A DNA stretch of 57,006 bases from the NCBI GenBank assembly GCA_937969415.1, contig CALBWK010000110.1, forward strand, positions 1-57,006. Reading direction: 5' to 3'. A model generated the notes under the pieces. It saw only the letters and a program-made list of their open reading frames with translations, had not been told where the DNA came from and ran no database searches. Position 1 is the stretch's first letter; the number at the start of each line of letters is the position of its first letter. A program made the translations under genes and the position numbers. This document shows, one piece after another, positions 9,058 through 18,340 of this stretch. The DNA comes from an uncultured Saprospiraceae bacterium (GTDB lineage Bacteria; Bacteroidota; Bacteroidia; Chitinophagales; Saprospiraceae).

Positions 9058-12000
9058 CTATATTTTTATAAACCTATGCGTCTCTCCACTTTTAGTTCTT
9101 AAGAAGTATATTCCTTCTACAAGCTGACTGACATCTACTGCGCGCTGGGTTTGGTTGCGTAGGAGCACAGTGCCAGTCACATCTATAATATTGTAAGCCT
9201 CTCCTTCATTTAGATGGCTAAGATTTAGAGTGCCTGAGGTTGGATTAGGATAGAGTTTTAGTTCTTGCTCAACCTTACGCGTCTCCAACTGTAGTCCGTC
9301 TAGTGTATGCTCTTCTCTAGACGCTTCTTCATCGTTGATCAAGGTATGGTCTAGCGTATAATCAAATAATCTCTGACCTGCAGGTGTTTGAGTTAGATTT
9401 ACTACTTGCGTATCTTCTTCTAGTACTTGACCTATCCCATCACACTTACTTATTCTGATGTTATCAAGAAATATAACATCTGAGTTAGTGCTTGCATCAC
9501 ATCTAAATCTAAATTTGGTCCTGTTAGTAAACATCGTATTAATGGTGACATTTACTGTGTAGAATTTATGATTGATAAAGTCTTCACCCGAAGTCCATCT
9601 ATTGATGATGACCCATGTGTTTCCTCCATTAGGCGAATATTCTAAATAGAAGCCTTCTCCAGACTCCATACTTAAAGCGATAAATTCAAAGTCTACCTTG
9701 ACACTAGTATATCCTTCAAAAGGGAGATTGTAAGTGTAGATACTCGATTCTATTAAGCTATTGTCTCTCAATCTTACACAGTAGTTAGAAGCACCTGCAC
9801 CTTGGCCTGGCTCATAATTTCTGTCTGCATCTTCTCCGCCATCTTTCCATATGCCCCAACCATTTTCGAAGTCTTCATAGTTGTATGCTATTAGGCAATC
9901 TCCTTCGCAAGCATCACCTACACCATTGCTATCTTGGTCAGCTTGGTCTGGGTTAGGTGTCTGTGGACAATTATCTACGTCATCTGGAACGCCATCACCA
10001 TCTGTATCTATGACTACAGCTACTCCAGTACAATTACAGTTAACATCAAATATGTCCCCGGTCGTATTAGGATTGCCATCATCACAAGGGCCACCAATAT
10101 TACACGTTGGAGCAAAGTCATCGCAAGCATCTCCTATCCCGTCTCCATCTGAGTCTTCTTGACCAGGGTTAGGTGTCTGTGGGCAATTATCTATGTAGTC
10201 AAATACTCCATCATCATCTACGTCAAAGCCAATGAAATCACCTGCACAATTACAATCATCATCCCACTTATCAGCTACAGTCAATGGATCTCCATCATCA
10301 CAAGCCGACCACGGAATACAATCGACTGTATCACAAGCATCTCCGGTGCCATCTCCGTCGCTATCTTCTTGACCTGGGTTGAATGTTGCTGGACAATTGT
10401 CAGCATTATCTGGAATACCATCGTTGTCTGAATCAGAAACAATCGGTGTTCCGGTACAATTACAATTGACATCTATTATATCATTTGTGGTGTTTGGATT
10501 ACCATCATTACATGGCATTCCGACATTACAACCGTCACACATATCTCCAACTCCATCACCATCTACATCTGACTGATTAGGGTTAAAGGTAGTAGGACAA
10601 TTATCAGCGTTATCTGGAATACCATCATTGTCTGAATCTATTGCTATAGTAGTGCCAGTGCAATTACAATTGACATCTATTATATCATTTGTAGTGTTTG
10701 GATTGCCATCATCACACGGCATACCAACATTACAGCCATCGCACATATCTCCGACACCATCACCGTCTACGTCTGACTGAGTGGGGTTAAAAGTGGTGAC
10801 ACAGTTGTCTATATAATCAAAGACACCATCGTTATCGAAATCAAAACCGATAAAGTCTCCGGCGCAATTGCAATCATCATCCCATTTGTCAGAGACAGTC
10901 AGAGGATCTCCGTCATCGCAAGCAGACCAAGGAATACAAGTTGTGTTTTCACAAGCATCTCCTATGCCATTGCTATTGCTATCAGCTTGCCCTGGATTAA
11001 AAGTAGCAGGGCAGTTATCATTCGCATCTATAACGCCGTCATTATCTTGATCATTATCGACCACTACAGGTGTACCTACGCATTGACAATTGGCATCAAT
11101 TCTATCATTGATAGTCATAGGGTTGCCATCATCGCAGAATGCACCGAAAGTGCAATCATCGCAGACATCACCAATTCCATTATTATCTGAATCCTCTTGA
11201 CCTGGATTAAAAATGCTCGCACAGTTATCTTCAAAATCTAATATTCCGTCACCGTCAAAATCGAATCCTACAAAATCTCCTGCGCAATTACAGTCATCAT
11301 CCCACTTGTCAGCAACGGTAAGCGGATCACCATCATCACAGGCTGACCAAGGGGTACAAGTAACTGAATCACAAGCATCACCGATTCCATTATTATTAGC
11401 ATCTTCTTGACCAGGATTAAAATTGAAGGGACAATTGTCATCACTATCTGCAATGCCATCCGCATCGCTGTCTACTATAACAAGTGTGCCGCTACAATCG
11501 CAGTTATCATCAAATACATCATTTATTGTATTTGGATTAAGATCATCACAAGGAAAACCTGGAGAACATCCATCAAATGGGTCACAGACATCTCCGATGC
11601 CATCACCATCATTATCTTCTTGTCCTGGGTTAAAAGTATCAGGACAGTTGTCACTGAAATTGCAAACCATATCCCCGTCGTCATCTTGTTCTCCTACATT
11701 TTTAATAATGAAATAATTAACAACTGTCTGTGGTGTGCAACCACAAGCCCCTGGTGTGCCGACAACCTCTGTTGCTATTCTACTGTAGAAATAGATGTTT
11801 GTCTCAGATGGGGATATGATAGCCCCATTTAGCCCTGGTAATAAATTTACCATACTGGTATTTGGGCTGATGTCCGTCCCTGTAACAAGATTACATACTG
11901 GTGGTACACAGGGTGTTCCAGTAGAAGGAGGTCCAGCTACAAATGAGGTCGGAAAGTTTATTTCTAGATCTTGATTTGCTGAGAAAAAGAACTGGTTGGC

Positions 12001-12282
12001 ATTATTGCAACTCCATACAGTCAATGGATCAGATATATTTAAAGTAGCAAGACAAGCGTTTCCACTGCAAGTTTGGTTACCATTTCTATCAAATACTGTT
12101 ACTTCATCAGTAAAGGTTATCACAAAGGTGGGGTAGATCGCTACTGCTTCTCGATTACACGCATTGGGATTAATTATGGATGTTAGCCAGGGACTACCTG
12201 TGAAAACATCGTCGCATTGTGCTGATAGTGAGCTACTTAGGATCAAAAGTGCCGCACTTAATAGAAAGTATAATCTTATCAT
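9058..12282 (-). CDS. Secreted thrombospondin type 3 / Cys-rich repeat protein with T9SS type A sorting domain
   Basis: Signal peptide; nine DxDxDGxxDxxDNCPxxxNPxQxDxDxDGxGDxCD repeats; C-term LYPNPTSGTLNLSHLNEGEAYNIIDVTGTVLL...GIYFLRTKSGETHRFIKI. Confidence 0.92.
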   Translation of the reverse strand: MIRLYFLLSAALLILSSSLSAQCDDVFTGSPWLTSIINPNACNREAVAIYPTFVITFTDEVTVFDRNGNQTCSGNACLATLNISDPLTVWSCNNANQFFFSANQDLEINFPTSFVAGPPSTGTPCVPPVCNLVTGTDISPNTSMVNLLPGLNGAIISPSETNIYFYSRIATEVVGTPGACGCTPQTVVNYFIIKNVGEQDDDGDMVCNFSDNCPDTFNPGQEDNDGDGIGDVCDPFDGCSPGFPCDDLNPNTINDVFDDNCDCSGTLVIVDSDADGIADSDDNCPFNFNPGQEDANNNGIGDACDSVTCTPWSACDDGDPLTVADKWDDDCNCAGDFVGFDFDGDGILDFEDNCASIFNPGQEDSDNNGIGDVCDDCTFGAFCDDGNPMTINDRIDANCQCVGTPVVVDNDQDNDGVIDANDNCPATFNPGQADSNSNGIGDACENTTCIPWSACDDGDPLTVSDKWDDDCNCAGDFIGFDFDNDGVFDYIDNCVTTFNPTQSDVDGDGVGDMCDGCNVGMPCDDGNPNTTNDIIDVNCNCTGTTIAIDSDNDGIPDNADNCPTTFNPNQSDVDGDGVGDMCDGCNVGMPCNDGNPNTTNDIIDVNCNCTGTPIVSDSDNDGIPDNADNCPATFNPGQEDSDGDGTGDACDTVDCIPWSACDDGDPLTVADKWDDDCNCAGDFIGFDVDDDGVFDYIDNCPQTPNPGQEDSDGDGIGDACDDFAPTCNIGGPCDDGNPNTTGDIFDVNCNCTGVAVVIDTDGDGVPDDVDNCPQTPNPDQADQDSNGVGDACEGDCLIAYNYEDFENGWGIWKDGGEDADRNYEPGQGAGASNYCVRLRDNSLIESSIYTYNLPFEGYTSVKVDFEFIALSMESGEGFYLEYSPNGGNTWVIINRWTSGEDFINHKFYTVNVTINTMFTNRTKFRFRCDASTNSDVIFLDNIRISKCDGIGQVLEEDTQVVNLTQTPAGQRLFDYTLDHTLINDEEASREEHTLDGLQLETRKVEQELKLYPNPTSGTLNLSHLNEGEAYNIIDVTGTVLLRNQTQRAVDVSQLVEGIYFLRTKSGETHRFIKI
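9890..11690 (-). repeat. Internal protein-coding tandem repeat array (TSP3 units alternating with CDDGxPxTxxDxxDxxCxCxG modules)
   Basis: Nine TSP3-like units separated by eight Cys-rich linkers readable in the translation; approximate limits. Confidence 0.85.
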
Positions 12283-12478
12283 TAATTATAAGATGAAATG
12301 GTTCACAAATTGAATTGATCGAGCTCGCCTGCCCATTAATGTGCCTTCCGGGTAATAGGTTACCACTTCATCGTAAAATCATAGAAGAACTTACTAAATA
12401 GAGAGTATTATTAAGGGCTTCATCAAAGTTCACAACTTTTAGTCAAATAGCCCCCTTTTATTACAGGATTATTGACGT

Positions 12479-13375
12479 CTAACTTACACTTAGAAAGATG
12501 CTAGAGGAAGCCTGCATTGAATGGTTAAACTTCTCTAAGTCTATATTTGTTGGAATTCCTTCTGTATTAAAATAACTGACCATATGTTCCATAGGCATAT
12601 TGCCAGTTAGTTTGTCCTTGGCCATAGGACATCCACCGTAGCCTTTTATAGCTCCGTCAAACGATCTGCATCCTGCCTTATAGGCAGCTGCTACCTTTTC
12701 TTCCCACTTATTTGGTGTAGTATGCAGATGCGCATTGAAAAGGACTTCTGGAAAATATGAGATAAGGTTCTTAAATAAGTAGTCTATACTTTCTGGTGAA
12801 GAAACGCCTATGGTATCAGAGAGTGAAAATTTGTTGATACCCATACTTATGAGTTTTTTGACAAAGTTATAGGCGATTTCCACATTCCAAGGATCTCCAT
12901 AAGGATTACCAAAAGCCATCGATATATAAATCAATAAGTCTTTTTTGTTTTTAAGCGCAATGGCTTGGATGTCTGCAACACGTTGCAGTGATTCTTCTAT
13001 AGAGCTATTGGTATTTCTCTTTTGAAATGTCTCGGAAATAGAGAAAGGGTAGCCAAGGATATCGACTTCATCATATTCAACTGCATCGTGTGCTCCTCTT
13101 CTGTTGGCTACTATAACAGAAAGTTTAGAATTTGTTTCTTCTAGATTAAGTGATCTGATGACTTCACCAGAGTCTCTCATTTGGGGAATGGCCTTTGGCG
13201 AGACAAAAGATCCTACATCTATACGTTGAAAACCAACTTTAAGTAGGCTATTGATGTACTTAATCTTATCCTCAGTAGCAATAAAATCTTTGATGCCTTG
13301 CATAGCGTCTCTAGGACACTCTATAAGATCTACCTTGTTGTCGAGCTTGTCTTGAATATGCATTGTAGTAATCAA
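12479..13375 (-). CDS. mvaB: Hydroxymethylglutaryl-CoA lyase
   Basis: LIECPRDAMQG, FQRIDVGSFVSPKAIPQM, HLHTTPNKWEEKVAAAYKAGCRSFDGAIKGYGGCPMAKDKLTGNMP. Confidence 0.88.
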   Translation of the reverse strand: MITTMHIQDKLDNKVDLIECPRDAMQGIKDFIATEDKIKYINSLLKVGFQRIDVGSFVSPKAIPQMRDSGEVIRSLNLEETNSKLSVIVANRRGAHDAVEYDEVDILGYPFSISETFQKRNTNSSIEESLQRVADIQAIALKNKKDLLIYISMAFGNPYGDPWNVEIAYNFVKKLISMGINKFSLSDTIGVSSPESIDYLFKNLISYFPEVLFNAHLHTTPNKWEEKVAAAYKAGCRSFDGAIKGYGGCPMAKDKLTGNMPMEHMVSYFNTEGIPTNIDLEKFNHSMQASSSIFLSVS

Positions 13376-13389
13376 AAGTTGATTCTGTT

Positions 13390-15027
13390 TTAGGTTTGTA
13401 TTACCCCTACATTAAATTTTTCTACAGGTGCATTATTAGATGCCTCTATACATCTAGAGATGATGTTTCTCGTTTCTTTCGGGTCTATAATCGCATCTGT
13501 CCACAACCTAGAGGCAGCGTAGTATGGTGAGGTTTCAGATTCATACTTTGCATAGATCTTGTCAAAGAGCTCTTGCTGTTCTTTTTCTGTTGGTTCTTGA
13601 CCTCTAGCCTTCATAGAACCTACTTGAATCTGCATCAAGGTCTTTGCTGCCTGCTTACCACCCATCACGGCTATACGTCCACTCGGCCAAGAAAAGATAA
13701 ATCGAGGGTCATAAGCCTTGCCACACATCGCATAGTTACCTGCGCCATATGAGTTGCCCATTACAATACTGATTTTAGGGACAGTACTATTGGAGACAGC
13801 ACTGACCATCTTAGCACCGTCCTTAATAATGCCACCGTGCTCCGATCGGCTACCCACCATAAAGCCAGATACGTCGTGCAGAAAGACTAAGGGAATTTTC
13901 TTTTGGTTACAGTTCATGATGAATCTAGCAGCCTTATCAGCACTATCAGAATATATAACGCCACCAAATTGCATTTCTTTCTTTGCGGTTTTGACGACTT
14001 GTCTATTATTGACAACTAGACCGACTGCCCATCCATCTATACGCGTATAGGCACAGATGATGGTTTGCCCATATTCTTTTTTGTATTCGGTCCATTCTCC
14101 TTCGTCCACTATGGTGTTAAGAATCTCTCTTGTATCATAGGGCTTGGCTCTATCAGCTGGAAAGAGCTCATAGATTTTTTCATTAGGTAGTTGAGGTTGC
14201 TTTGCCTCAATTCTATCAAAACCTGCTTTCTCTCTTGTTCCTATTTTGGACACAAGATCTCTTATGGTATCAAGACACTCAGCATCATCCTTGCACTTAT
14301 AATCTACATCACCAGAAATGGCGGTCTGGGTATGGGCACCTCCTAGGGTTTCTTTGTCCACGTCTTCTCCTATGGCCGCTTTGACGAGATAAGGACCCGC
14401 TAGAAAGATGCTCCCTGTCCCTTCGACGATGAGAGCCTCGTCTGACATTATAGGGAGGTAAGCACCACCTGCTACGCAACTACCCATAATTGCAGCTATC
14501 TGTGGGATGCCTTTTGAGGACATTACTGCATTGTTTCTAAAGGTCCGACCAAAGTGTTCTTTGTCTGCAAATACCTCATTCTGCATAGGCAAAAAGACCC
14601 CTGCACTATCAACAAGATAGATGATGGGGAGATGGTTTTCCATTGCTATTTCCTGCGCTCTAAGGTTTTTCTTTGCCGTCATCGGAAACCAAGCGCCTGC
14701 CTTGACAGAAGCATCATTTGCAATAATCACACAGAGTCTACCTGCTATATGCGCTAGACCAGCAACGACGCCAGCCGCTGCAGCACCTCCAACTTCTGTA
14801 TACATTTCATAGGCAGCAAATGCACCGAGCTCTAGAAACTCAGAATCATTATCTTTAAGGTATTCGACCCGTTCTCTTGCTGTCATCTTACCCTTAGCAC
14901 GCTGCTTTTCTAGTTTTTTTTCTCCACCTCCGAGGTATATTTTTTCGAGCTTTCTGCGCATTGCGGAGAGAGATAACTTCATCTCGTCTTCGTTTTTACT
15001 ATGCTCTAAGTTTATTTTTTTTGCCAT
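13390..15027 (-). CDS. Acyl-CoA carboxylase beta (carboxyltransferase) subunit, methylcrotonoyl-CoA carboxylase-like
   Basis: Carboxyltransferase fold motifs: GAFAAYEMY, PIIYLVDSAGVFLPMQ, GSCVAGGAYLPIMSDEALIVEGTGSIFLAGPYLVKAAIGE. Confidence 0.9.
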   Translation of the reverse strand: MAKKINLEHSKNEDEMKLSLSAMRRKLEKIYLGGGEKKLEKQRAKGKMTARERVEYLKDNDSEFLELGAFAAYEMYTEVGGAAAAGVVAGLAHIAGRLCVIIANDASVKAGAWFPMTAKKNLRAQEIAMENHLPIIYLVDSAGVFLPMQNEVFADKEHFGRTFRNNAVMSSKGIPQIAAIMGSCVAGGAYLPIMSDEALIVEGTGSIFLAGPYLVKAAIGEDVDKETLGGAHTQTAISGDVDYKCKDDAECLDTIRDLVSKIGTREKAGFDRIEAKQPQLPNEKIYELFPADRAKPYDTREILNTIVDEGEWTEYKKEYGQTIICAYTRIDGWAVGLVVNNRQVVKTAKKEMQFGGVIYSDSADKAARFIMNCNQKKIPLVFLHDVSGFMVGSRSEHGGIIKDGAKMVSAVSNSTVPKISIVMGNSYGAGNYAMCGKAYDPRFIFSWPSGRIAVMGGKQAAKTLMQIQVGSMKARGQEPTEKEQQELFDKIYAKYESETSPYYAASRLWTDAIIDPKETRNIISRCIEASNNAPVEKFNVGVIQT

Positions 15028-15079
15028 TAAGTTTGCTCTCGTTCCTGTTTACTTTTTATTTAGATGCTTATGTAATTCC

Positions 15080-16243
15080 TTAAGCACTTTTCTTATAAGT
15101 CTTTCCGTCCAGAATCATTTTCGCAATGACATCTTTAAGAATCTCAGATGTGCCGCCGCCGATAGGGCCAAGTCTACTGTCTCTTGACATTCTAGCTAAT
15201 GGGTATTCTTCCATATATCCATATCCACCTAAATGTTGAAGACAGCTATATATAACTTCATCAGCTACTTTAGTTGCTTGTAGTTTGGACATGCAAGCTT
15301 CTTTTACGACGTATACACCTTTATCTAGATTGGAAGCTACCTGATAATTAAATGCTTTTACAATTTCTACTTCCGTATACATTTCACTCATTCGATGTCT
15401 GAGCGCTTGGAATTTATCTATAGTTTTTCCAAAAGCAGTCCTTTCGGACATATATTGCTTTGTGTATTCTAAGGCGTACTCTGCTCTTGCGTGGGCATTG
15501 ACACCCATGATAAGCCTCTCTAGAGCAAAGTGTTGCATAACATAGTAGAATCCTTTGCCTGGTTCGCCCATCAGATTGGATGCAGGTATACGTACGTTAT
15601 CAAAAGCAATCTCACCAGTATCTGATGCTCTCCAACCTAGCTTGTCTAGCTTAGAGGCAGAGAGACCTTTTGTATCCCTATCGACAAGGAAGACACCCAT
15701 AGACTTAGGATTATCTGGATCCATCTTGGCAATTACGACCAAATAGTCGGAGTATACACCATTGGTGATAAAAGTCTTAGAACCGTTGATAACATATTCG
15801 TCACCTTCTTTATAGGCTGTCGTTCTCATAGATCCTACATCTGATCCCCCAAAGGGTTCCGAGATACACAGACAGCCGATCATCTCTCCTGCGATGCTAG
15901 CGGTCAGATATTTTTGTTTTATTTCTTCTGAGCCTTCCTTAAGGAGATGGGTCATCGCCAAATAATTGTGTGCCCACATTGCTGCTGCAAATCCACCAGA
16001 ATTAATACGTTGCATTTCTTCTAACCAGATAACCAGATAGAATATATTTAAATCTAAGCCACCATATTTTTCAGGATATCGGATGCCGAAGTAACCCATC
16101 TCACCAAATTTTGGCCAGATGTCTCTAGGGATGGTTCCTGTCTTTTCCCACTCATCAAGATGCGGGACAACTTCTGTCTTAAGAAAGGTTCTGAATCCTT
16201 CTCTAAATAAATTGTGTTCTTCTGTAAAATATGCTGAATACAT
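15080..16243 (-). CDS. Acyl-CoA dehydrogenase (isovaleryl-CoA dehydrogenase-like by catalytic Glu placement)
   Basis: CLCISEPFGGSDVGSMRTTA, INGSKTFITNG, FALERLIMGVNAHARAEYALEYTKQYMSERTAFGKTI, GGGTSEI. Confidence 0.9.
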   Translation of the reverse strand: MYSAYFTEEHNLFREGFRTFLKTEVVPHLDEWEKTGTIPRDIWPKFGEMGYFGIRYPEKYGGLDLNIFYLVIWLEEMQRINSGGFAAAMWAHNYLAMTHLLKEGSEEIKQKYLTASIAGEMIGCLCISEPFGGSDVGSMRTTAYKEGDEYVINGSKTFITNGVYSDYLVVIAKMDPDNPKSMGVFLVDRDTKGLSASKLDKLGWRASDTGEIAFDNVRIPASNLMGEPGKGFYYVMQHFALERLIMGVNAHARAEYALEYTKQYMSERTAFGKTIDKFQALRHRMSEMYTEVEIVKAFNYQVASNLDKGVYVVKEACMSKLQATKVADEVIYSCLQHLGGYGYMEEYPLARMSRDSRLGPIGGGTSEILKDVIAKMILDGKTYKKSA

Positions 16244-16262
16244 TTATGTTGATTTTTAATTT

Positions 16263-16955
16263 TTATATGAGGTGTTGCATATCCTTATACTGCTGTATGG
16301 AAATGCCTGAACTGGCCAAAAAGTCTTGACCATAATGACTATAAAAAGCGTCTTGTCCTTTTTTTGTAAAGTGCGGAAATATTGTCGACCAGACCATTGT
16401 CTCCGCATCTTCTTTGCCGATCTCGCGGACAGACTCCTGTGCCACCCAGTAATAGGTCAGCAGCCAGGCATTGAGCGAAAGATTGTAGTATAGACCCGAA
16501 AAGGGTTCTGGCTTGACATTGCCGATCTCTATACCATAGAGGAAAGCATTGAGATTCCTCTTGATGACCTCCTTAGACCAATGTGACATCACGTCTTTAA
16601 TAGAGGAGTGCTCCAATACGGACATATCTCTAAAGACAAATGGGAAGGCTCTTTGGAGAGATCTGCAGGTCCGTATATCTAAACTCAGATTAAAAAAGGC
16701 AGGAAAGTCCATCCTTTTCAGCTGATAGCGCTTTATGGTCTTTTGCATCTTGACTGATATATCATCAAGAATGTCTTCCTTGTATTTATAGTGGTAGGCC
16801 AGATTACCTCTGCTCATCCCACAATATTCTGCAAGATCAGAGAGCGAATTAGCGTGATAACCCTTATGATTAAAGGCTTCTACTGCTTTGGTCAGTATTT
16901 TGTCCCGCTTCTTGGGACCCGTTGATTTAGAGGATATTTTGACTTCTTTGACCAA
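16263..16955 (-). CDS. TetR/AcrR family transcriptional regulator
   Basis: KRDKILTKAVEAFNHKGYHANSLSDLAEYCGMSRGNLAYHYKYKEDIL N-terminal HTH. Confidence 0.88.
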   Translation of the reverse strand: MVKEVKISSKSTGPKKRDKILTKAVEAFNHKGYHANSLSDLAEYCGMSRGNLAYHYKYKEDILDDISVKMQKTIKRYQLKRMDFPAFFNLSLDIRTCRSLQRAFPFVFRDMSVLEHSSIKDVMSHWSKEVIKRNLNAFLYGIEIGNVKPEPFSGLYYNLSLNAWLLTYYWVAQESVREIGKEDAETMVWSTIFPHFTKKGQDAFYSHYGQDFLASSGISIQQYKDMQHLI

Positions 16956-17010
16956 TATATTGGTAGGATTTGACCAAAGATAGTCATTCTTTCTAGTCGA
17001 ATAAGACTAA
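16947..17010 (-). promoter_or_regulatory. Candidate operator/promoter of the TetR-led operon
   Basis: ACCAATATATTGGT palindrome (16951-16964), direct repeats TTTGACCAA (16947-16955, 16969-16977; 22 bp apart), minus-strand TATCTTTG (-7-like, 16975-16982), TAGTC-N6-GACTA (16994-17009). Confidence 0.55.
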
Positions 17011-17080
17011 TTACGAGATTAAAGTACACTTAGCCAAGGTAAACGCAAGAACCTCAATTGATTAAGGTCCAAATCATCCA

Positions 17081-18238
17081 TTAAGCATGCAAGCTCTCAT
17101 TCAGCTCTATCACCTTGGTATTAGGTCTAGCGATCAGCCGCCCACTTTCCGTGTCTTGATAGATGAGCAGATATTCTTTTCCGCTCAAGTCAGCACCTTT
17201 GACAATATTCCCTCCCTCTGAGACGACATTACCTGAGAGATCGATAGGCTGCTTTTCCTTGTTGTATAAAAAGACTTTGGCTGCAGCTGTTATATATGTA
17301 CCTGCAGCCACTGTGCAGCCATCTCCCAGTGAGATACCTGTACCTGCATTGGCACCTAAGAGGCATTGCTCACCTATAGAGATGATATGCTTGTTGCCTC
17401 CAGAAAGCGTACCCATAATAGAGGCGCCTCCGCCTATATCCGTCTTATCCCCGATGACTACACCAGCAGAGATTCTACCTTCGACCATAGCCTTACCTAA
17501 GGTCCCTGCATTGAAGTTGACAAACCCAGCCGGCATAACCGTTGTACCAGGGGATAGGTGAGCGCCTAGTCTTACTTTAGAGCCCATTACTATACGGACG
17601 CCATCGGGGACATGGAAGTTGACCATATAAGGAAACTTGTCTACGTGGCTGACGACCAGCTCTTCTCCTTGGAAGTTCCATTTCAATCTTTCTGTAGCGA
17701 GATCTTGAGGTAGGATAGGGCCTTTGTTGGTCCAGGCTATATTATGCATCTTTCCGAAGATACCAGAGCAATTCATTTCATGCGGCCTTACGTGGAGTTG
17801 GCTGAGACACTGGGTTTTGAAATAGCCTTCCTCAGGAGTCTGTACATCTTGTGATGGGTCGTGCATAAAGTAGCACACTATATCTAAGTTATGATAGGTT
17901 GTGCTCGGCGAGGAGGCCGTGGATACCGCTTTGAGTAGATCTATATTAGGATGGCGTTTTCCATCGTTTTCAAAAGCAGCAAACTGATTAAGTGCCTCAG
18001 AGAGTTGTGCAGAAGACAGGGTAACTATCCCGTTTTTGCAAGAAGTACGTCCAGATACTTTATGGATTATTGCAGCGGTACCAAAGGAAGTCTTGAAGTT
18101 GATATGTGGATAATATACTTCCATAGTTGTACTACCCTTAGACTTCCGTACACCTAAGCCAAATGCTATCGGTTGCTTATAACCTTCAGTCTGTTCTATG
18201 GTAGATACGAGATCTTTGAATTCTGCTACTGTTTTCAT
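17081..18238 (-). CDS. dapD: Tetrahydrodipicolinate N-succinyltransferase, long form
   Basis: WTNKGPI, VDKFPYMVNFHVPDGVRI, VMPAGFVNFNAGTLGKAMVEGRISAGVVIGDKTDIGGGASIMGTLSGG hexapeptide-repeat region. Confidence 0.9.
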   Translation of the reverse strand: MKTVAEFKDLVSTIEQTEGYKQPIAFGLGVRKSKGSTTMEVYYPHINFKTSFGTAAIIHKVSGRTSCKNGIVTLSSAQLSEALNQFAAFENDGKRHPNIDLLKAVSTASSPSTTYHNLDIVCYFMHDPSQDVQTPEEGYFKTQCLSQLHVRPHEMNCSGIFGKMHNIAWTNKGPILPQDLATERLKWNFQGEELVVSHVDKFPYMVNFHVPDGVRIVMGSKVRLGAHLSPGTTVMPAGFVNFNAGTLGKAMVEGRISAGVVIGDKTDIGGGASIMGTLSGGNKHIISIGEQCLLGANAGTGISLGDGCTVAAGTYITAAAKVFLYNKEKQPIDLSGNVVSEGGNIVKGADLSGKEYLLIYQDTESGRLIARPNTKVIELNESLHA

Positions 18239-18340
18239 CTATTCTAATTTGATGAGCGAAGGTAATATCTAAGACTAATTGTCTTGAAAATTGAGTAGAA
18301 ATTGTTGATGATATTTTACCTTGAGTCTCTAGTTGTATAG

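Noticed and set aside
9881-11832. Many antisense ORFs (e.g. 11407..11832, 11423..11716, 10159..10431, 9881..10162)
   Set aside because: They lie opposite the TSP3 repeat gene; low-complexity, repeat-derived translations (runs of I/T/S) are explained by GAT/GAC-rich codons on the coding strand.
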